A stretch of 57,006 nucleotides of DNA from contig JAFDDH010000004.1 in the NCBI GenBank assembly GCA_019310975.1, positions 1 to 57,006 of the forward strand, written 5' to 3'. How positions within the stretch are numbered: position 1 is the stretch's first letter; the number at the start of each line of letters is the position of its first letter. Positions 53,103 to 57,006 of the stretch are shown one piece after another. The notes under the pieces were generated by a model. The model made no database searches. It had not been told where the DNA came from and saw nothing but the letters and a program-made list of their open reading frames with translations. Origin of the DNA: Deltaproteobacteria bacterium (lineage in GTDB: Bacteria; Myxococcota_A; UBA9160; UBA4427). A program made the translations under genes and the position numbers.

Positions 53103-54593
53103 ATGAGCGAAGGCATGGGTGCCCGGCGTGAGCTGGCGGTGGTGGTCCTGGCTGCGGGCAAGGGCACCCGGATGCGGTCGGAGCGTGCAAAAGTGCTCCA
53201 CGAGATCTGTGGCGTGCCGATGCTCGGACACATCCAGAAGCTCGCCGGGGAGGTCGGTGCCGACCGGCTGGTGGTGGTGATCGGGCGCGACGCCGAGGCC
53301 GTGCGTAGCGCCTACGGGGAGAGTGCCGAGTTTGTCCTGCAGGCCGAGCAGAAGGGCACCGGCCACGCGGTGACGATGACCGAGCCGTTGCTGCGTGATT
53401 TCGGGGGCGAAGTCTTGATCCTCTATGGCGACACGCCGCTTCTGCGCGCCAGCAGCCTCGAGCGCATGCGCACGATCAAGCACGAAACGGGCGCCGACCT
53501 CGTCATACTGACGGCTTCGGGGGACATTCCGGGTCGCGTGTTGCGCGACGCCGAGGGCCGGGTCGCGCGCATCGTCGAGGTCCAGGACGCGAGCCCCGAG
53601 GAGCTGGCCATCGCGGAGCGCAACACGGGTGTCTATCTCGTCTCGTCGGATCTGCTCTGGGCCGGCCTCCACAGCATCGACAGCGGCAACACACAGGGCG
53701 AGCTCTATATCACCGATGTGGTTGGCTATGCGGTGGAGAAGGGTTATCGGGTCGAATCGCTCTGGCTAGAGGACGCCAACGAGTGTCTTGGCATCAACGA
53801 CCGCATCGAGCTCGCGCGTGCCACGCGGCTGATGCAGCGTCGGATCAACGAGCAGCTGATGGCGCAGGGCGTCACGATGCTCGACCCGGAGAGCACCTGG
53901 ATCGATGCGACCGTAGAGATCGGGTGCGACAGCATCATCGAGCCGGGTGTGAAGATCACGGGACGGAGTGTGCTCGGGCGCGGTGTCCACGTAAAGGCGG
54001 CGAGCTACATCGAGGACAGCCGCCTGGACGATGGCGTCATCTTTGGTCCGTCTTCGCATCTGCGCCCGAACTGTCATCTCATGGCTGGTGTCAAGATTGG
54101 AAACTACGTCGAGATCAAGAACTCCACGCTCGGGCCGGGCACCAAGTCGGCCCACCTGACCTATATCGGCGATGCGGACGTGGGCGCCGACGTGAACTTC
54201 GGCTGCGGATCGGTGATCGTGAACTACGACGGCTATGCGAAGCATCGGACGCGAGTGGGCGACGCGGCCTTCGTCGGCTGCAATGTCAATCTCCTCGCAC
54301 CGGTGGAGGTCGCGGCGCGCAGCTTCACGGCAGCGGGCTCCACGATCAGTCTGGACGTGCCCGAGGATGCTCTGGGGGTGGCGCGTGCCCGGCAGCGCAA
54401 TATCGAGGGCTGGGTGGCGCGCAAGGAGGGCCGCGGCGCAGCGCGCGTCGCGACCGCGAAGCCGAAGCGCAGCGCGAAGAAGAGGGCTGCCAAGAAGAAG
54501 ACCGCCAAGAATAGGGCCGCGAAGCGAAGACCGGCGAAGCAGGCCGGGCGCAAGCACGCCCCGAAGCGGAAGGCCGCGCACAAGCGTCGCTAG
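53103..54593 (+). CDS. glmU: bifunctional N-acetylglucosamine-1-phosphate uridyltransferase/glucosamine-1-phosphate acetyltransferase
   Basis: A 496-residue cytosolic enzyme making UDP-GlcNAc. The uridyltransferase half has LAAGKGTRMRSERAKVLHEI (17-36), QKGTGHA and YGDTPLL. The acetyltransferase half is a left-handed beta-helix with KIGNYVEIKNS, HLTYIGDADVG, FGCGSVIVNYDG and VGCNVNLLAPV. E. coli GlmU is 456 residues; the excess is a C-terminal tail (about 443-496) made largely of Lys, Arg and Ala, such as KRSAKKRAAKKKTAKNRAAK. This resembles histone H1 or AlgP tails. The ATG at 53103 begins the normal domain. glmS follows after 19 bp, forming an operon for the amino-sugar pathway. Confidence 0.95.
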   Translation: MSEGMGARRELAVVVLAAGKGTRMRSERAKVLHEICGVPMLGHIQKLAGEVGADRLVVVIGRDAEAVRSAYGESAEFVLQAEQKGTGHAVTMTEPLLRDFGGEVLILYGDTPLLRASSLERMRTIKHETGADLVILTASGDIPGRVLRDAEGRVARIVEVQDASPEELAIAERNTGVYLVSSDLLWAGLHSIDSGNTQGELYITDVVGYAVEKGYRVESLWLEDANECLGINDRIELARATRLMQRRINEQLMAQGVTMLDPESTWIDATVEIGCDSIIEPGVKITGRSVLGRGVHVKAASYIEDSRLDDGVIFGPSSHLRPNCHLMAGVKIGNYVEIKNSTLGPGTKSAHLTYIGDADVGADVNFGCGSVIVNYDGYAKHRTRVGDAAFVGCNVNLLAPVEVAARSFTAAGSTISLDVPEDALGVARARQRNIEGWVARKEGRGAARVATAKPKRSAKKRAAKKKTAKNRAAKRRPAKQAGRKHAPKRKAAHKRR

Positions 54594-54612
54594 GAATCGA
54601 GGGGAAGAGGGC

Positions 54613-56448
54613 ATGTGTGGAATCGTCGGTTACGTGGGTCGTGAACATCGTGCGATGGACGTGCTCTTGGATGGGCTGCGTCGTCTCGAGTACCGCGGCT
54701 ACGACTCGGCAGGTGTCGCGATCCTGGAGGGAGAAAAGATCGAAGTCCGCCGCGCCAAGGGCAAGCTGATCAACCTCGAAGGCGTATTGCGAGACAAGCC
54801 GCTGCAGGGCTCCGTCGGGCTCGGACACACGCGTTGGGCGACCCACGGCAAGCCCTCCGAGCGCAACGCCCATCCGCACCGTGCCGGATCGGTGGTGATC
54901 GTCCACAACGGCATCATCGAGAATTACCGCGAGCTGCGCGAAGAGCTCGAAGCGGCGGGCTGCGTGGTCGCGTCGGACACCGACACCGAGCTGATCGCCC
55001 ACCTCATCAACCTGGGTGTGCGGGAAGGCAAGGAGCTGCTCACTGCCGTGCGCGAGGCCTGCGCGCGTCTGATCGGCTCGTTTGCGCTCGGCGCGATGTC
55101 CGAGACCGATCCCAACCACCTGGTTGCAGCGAAGCACGGCGGCAGCCCGATCATCGTGGGGCAGGGCGAGAAGCAGGCCTTCCTGGGCAGCGACATCCCC
55201 GCCATCCTGCCCTACACGCGCGAGATGATCTCGCTCTACGACGGCGACTTCGCGCTGCTCTCCGAGGAGGGCGTGCAGGTGGTGGACGCCGAGGGACGCC
55301 CGGTGGATCGCGAACCGATGACAATCCAATGGGATCCGGTCTCGGCTGAGCGCGGCGGTTACGACCACTTCATGCAGAAGGAGATCTTCGAGCAGCCGCG
55401 CGCGATTACCGACACGATTGGGACAAGGGTCATCGAGTCCGCGCTCGATCTGGACCTGGACGGCATCGAGTTCACCCGCGAGCAGGCCGACGCGCTGCGC
55501 TCGATCAGTCTGGTGGCGTGCGGCACGTCCTCGTACGCGTGTATGGTGGGCAAGTACATGATCGAGCAGATCGCGGGCATTCGGTGCGAGGTCGATCTGG
55601 CCAGTGAGTTCCGCTACCGCCAGCCGATCCTCGGCCCCGACTGCATGGTGATGCCCGTCAGCCAGTCCGGAGAGACGGCGGATACGCTCGGGGCCCTGCG
55701 CGAGGGTCGCGCAAAGGGAGCACGCATCCTCTCTGTCTGCAATTCGCGCGAGTCTACGATTGCGCGTGAGAGCGACGATGTGCTCTACACCCATGCGGGC
55801 CCCGAGATCGGTGTCGCCTCCACGAAGGCTTTCGTGACCCAGGTGGTCGCCCTCTACCTGATCGCTCTCAAGCTGGCGATCGTGCGCGGGCGATTGTCCA
55901 AGGACGAGATCCAGGCGCGCCTTTCCGAGCTGATGCGGCTGCCGCGCCTGGTCGAGGAGACCCTGCAGATCGACCAGCACGTGCAGAAGATTGCTCGGCG
56001 CTACTTCAAGGCCGAGGACTTCCTCTTCCTCGGTCGAGGCATCATGTATCCGGTCGCGATGGAGGGGGCGCTCAAGCTCAAAGAGATCTCCTACATCCAC
56101 GCCGAGGGCTACGCGGCGGGCGAGATGAAGCACGGGCCGATTGCGCTCATCGACGAGAATATGCCGGTCGTCGTGATCGCCACCCAGGGTGCGCTGCACG
56201 AGAAGCTGATCTCGAATCTCCAGCAGGTGAGGGCGCGAGATGGTCATGTAATCGCCATCGCGACCGAGGGCGACGAGAAGATCGCGGAAGAGGCCAACGA
56301 GGTGATCTACATCAAGGACCTCGGCGACTTTCTGACCTCGATCCTGGCCACGATCCCGGTGCAGCTCTTCGCCTATCACGTGGCGACGCTACGCGGCACC
56401 GACGTCGACCAGCCGCGAAACCTGGCCAAGAGCGTCACTGTCGAATGA
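54613..56448 (+). CDS. glmS: glutamine--fructose-6-phosphate aminotransferase (isomerizing)
   Basis: A 611-residue enzyme making glucosamine-6-phosphate. The ATG at 54613 gives MCGIVGYVG, so Cys2 becomes the glutaminase nucleophile after Met removal. HTRWATHG and HNGIIENY complete the glutaminase domain. Two SIS domains follow: VACGTSSYAC and VSQSGETADTLGALREGRAKG, then FLGRGIMYPVAMEGALKLKE. The C-terminal NLAKSVTVE is the invariant end that closes the sugar site. Length and motifs are normal. It is the second gene of the glmU-glmS operon and ends at a hairpin shared with the convergent SnoaL-like gene. Confidence 0.96.
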   Translation: MCGIVGYVGREHRAMDVLLDGLRRLEYRGYDSAGVAILEGEKIEVRRAKGKLINLEGVLRDKPLQGSVGLGHTRWATHGKPSERNAHPHRAGSVVIVHNGIIENYRELREELEAAGCVVASDTDTELIAHLINLGVREGKELLTAVREACARLIGSFALGAMSETDPNHLVAAKHGGSPIIVGQGEKQAFLGSDIPAILPYTREMISLYDGDFALLSEEGVQVVDAEGRPVDREPMTIQWDPVSAERGGYDHFMQKEIFEQPRAITDTIGTRVIESALDLDLDGIEFTREQADALRSISLVACGTSSYACMVGKYMIEQIAGIRCEVDLASEFRYRQPILGPDCMVMPVSQSGETADTLGALREGRAKGARILSVCNSRESTIARESDDVLYTHAGPEIGVASTKAFVTQVVALYLIALKLAIVRGRLSKDEIQARLSELMRLPRLVEETLQIDQHVQKIARRYFKAEDFLFLGRGIMYPVAMEGALKLKEISYIHAEGYAAGEMKHGPIALIDENMPVVVIATQGALHEKLISNLQQVRARDGHVIAIATEGDEKIAEEANEVIYIKDLGDFLTSILATIPVQLFAYHVATLRGTDVDQPRNLAKSVTVE

Positions 56449-56451
56449 TCG

Positions 56452-56474
56452 GTCGAGGACCTTCGGCCCTCGAC
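56452..56474. terminator. bidirectional hairpin between glmS and the SnoaL-like gene
   Basis: GTCGAGG (56452-56458) pairs with CCTCGAC (56468-56474) around a 9-nt loop containing CTTCGG, a stable tetraloop-like sequence. It occupies the 50-bp gap between the two convergent stop codons. No T-run is present. Confidence 0.55.
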
Positions 56475-56498
56475 GGTGACTAGGCTTGTGCGCGGGCG

Positions 56499-56969
56499 TC
56501 AGCGCCTGGGGTTGGCGGGCGGTCGTACTGCCCCCGGGCCCGGCTTCCAGCCGCTCTCCCGGATCAGCTCTCCTACGTGCACCATATTGAGCAGATCCTC
56601 GGAGGACGAGAATCGCCCCTTGCCGGCGTACTGAAGCACCGAGATGCCCGGCGCCTCGTAGAAGGTGCCATCGGCGCGCTGGCCGGGCAGCCGGTTCATC
56701 CAGCCGCTCACCAGGCGGTGGCCGTCGACCACGGTCCACAGCGTCGGGAAGACCCAGCCCTCGAGGCCGCCCATGCTCTCGTCCATGAACAGGCGGATCG
56801 CCTCGATCCCCTCGACACGCCCCCAGGCGGGATCGACGTAGTACGCGTCGTCGGTGAAGAACTCGCAGAGGTCACGCCAGGGACGCTCGCCGCGCTCGAT
56901 CTGAGCGCGCATCTCGAGAAAGCGAGCATGCGTCTCGCGGATCTCGGCTTCAGTCGAGGCAATCACCAT
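56499..56969 (-). CDS. SnoaL-like / NTF2-fold protein
   Basis: A 156-residue protein. The alpha+beta cone fold of the NTF2/SnoaL group is suggested by an N-terminal helix pair (EAEIRETHARFLEMRAQIER), then DLCEFFTDDAYYVDPAWGRV, GIEAIRLFMDESM, and strands with LQYAGKGRFSSSEDLLNM. Members include polyketide cyclases, isomerases and dehydratases; no catalytic dyad can be fixed. The ATG at 56969 has AAAGGTCACC upstream; the frame also opens to 57005 at the window edge. The C-terminus is Pro/Arg-rich. It converges on glmS. Confidence 0.75.
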   Translation of the reverse strand: MVIASTEAEIRETHARFLEMRAQIERGERPWRDLCEFFTDDAYYVDPAWGRVEGIEAIRLFMDESMGGLEGWVFPTLWTVVDGHRLVSGWMNRLPGQRADGTFYEAPGISVLQYAGKGRFSSSEDLLNMVHVGELIRESGWKPGPGAVRPPANPRR

Positions 56970-57006
56970 CAGGGTGACCTTTCGGCTGGGAAGCGGCATT
57001 CCCATG

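Noticed and set aside
54346-56379. Minus-strand frame of 677 codons opposite glmS
   Set aside because: Antisense to a complete GlmS with Cys2 and the conserved C-terminus.

Overview
The window is high-GC, densely packed DNA from a free-living Gram-negative bacterium. The gene repertoire is that of a deltaproteobacterial-grade lineage (Myxococcota or Binatota/Desulfobacterota-like; inference only). It includes a long-form HflX, a PlsB-type acyltransferase, a sigma-54 activator, many acyl-CoA enzymes, a P450, a PAPS-type sulfotransferase and a sodium:neurotransmitter symporter. I see no rRNA, tRNA, CRISPR array, transposase, integrase or phage gene. It looks like chromosomal core and lipid-metabolism sequence, not a mobile island. 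Many starts are GTG or TTG set by a good Shine-Dalgarno, and genes often overlap by 1-4 bases or sit stop-to-stop.

Layout. 1-5.6 kb: the 5' end of a GFA-family gene, a membrane PH-like/Coa1 protein, a crotonase, a PanE-type reductase, a CDP-alcohol phosphatidyltransferase with a sigma-54 promoter, and the gene of a sigma-54 activator directly upstream of it. 5.8-14.6 kb: lytic transglycosylase, alpha-methylacyl-CoA racemase-type CoA transferase, SPFH protein, a MATE exporter with an XRE-cupin regulator, Nudix hydrolase, alpha/beta hydrolase, 3-methyladenine glycosylase. 14.7-24.1 kb: sucA, a Glu/Leu-type dehydrogenase, then an acyl-CoA synthetase with a paired acyl-CoA dehydrogenase operon and a hydrolase. 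24.2-33.2 kb: ABC-class ATPase facing a redoxin, radical SAM protein, M1 aminopeptidase, and a coupled zinc-ribbon membrane protein and site-2 protease. 33.5-43.9 kb: P450, SNF symporter, PlsB, MelB-like carrier, SCP-X-like thiolase, two tiny coupled membrane ORFs, HIT protein and sulfotransferase. 43.9-57 kb: two ABC exporter half-transporters downstream of glutaryl-CoA dehydrogenase, a phasin-like protein, a KASIII-like enzyme, HflX, glmU-glmS and a SnoaL-like protein.

How it works together. The dominant theme is CoA-ester and lipid chemistry: activation (synthetase), alpha-methyl epimerisation (racemase type), dehydrogenation (three acyl-CoA dehydrogenases), hydration/isomerisation (crotonase), thiolysis (SCP-X type), condensation (KASIII), phospholipid synthesis (PlsB, CDP-alcohol transferase) and oxidation (P450). 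This combination fits growth on branched or sterol/isoprenoid-like lipids, but no single gene proves the substrate. Cell-wall precursor synthesis (GlmU, GlmS) and turnover (lytic transglycosylase) are also present.

Most unusual features. (1) Intergenic regions repeatedly carry short perfect or near-perfect tandem duplications with unit lengths of 9-19 bp. (2) Two convergent gene junctions carry long inverted repeats with perfect 27-28 bp arms. (3) Three cytosolic enzymes carry low-complexity charged tails: acidic on SucA, histone-H1-like basic on the M1 aminopeptidase and on GlmU. (4) There is a well-formed sigma-54 promoter beside the activator gene. (5) A motif reading AAGTACCTGA recurs upstream of four minus-strand genes. 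(6) A strong sigma-70 promoter overlaps TGACGCA palindromes in front of the phasin-like gene. (7) hflX has no ATG, GTG or TTG where its homology begins.
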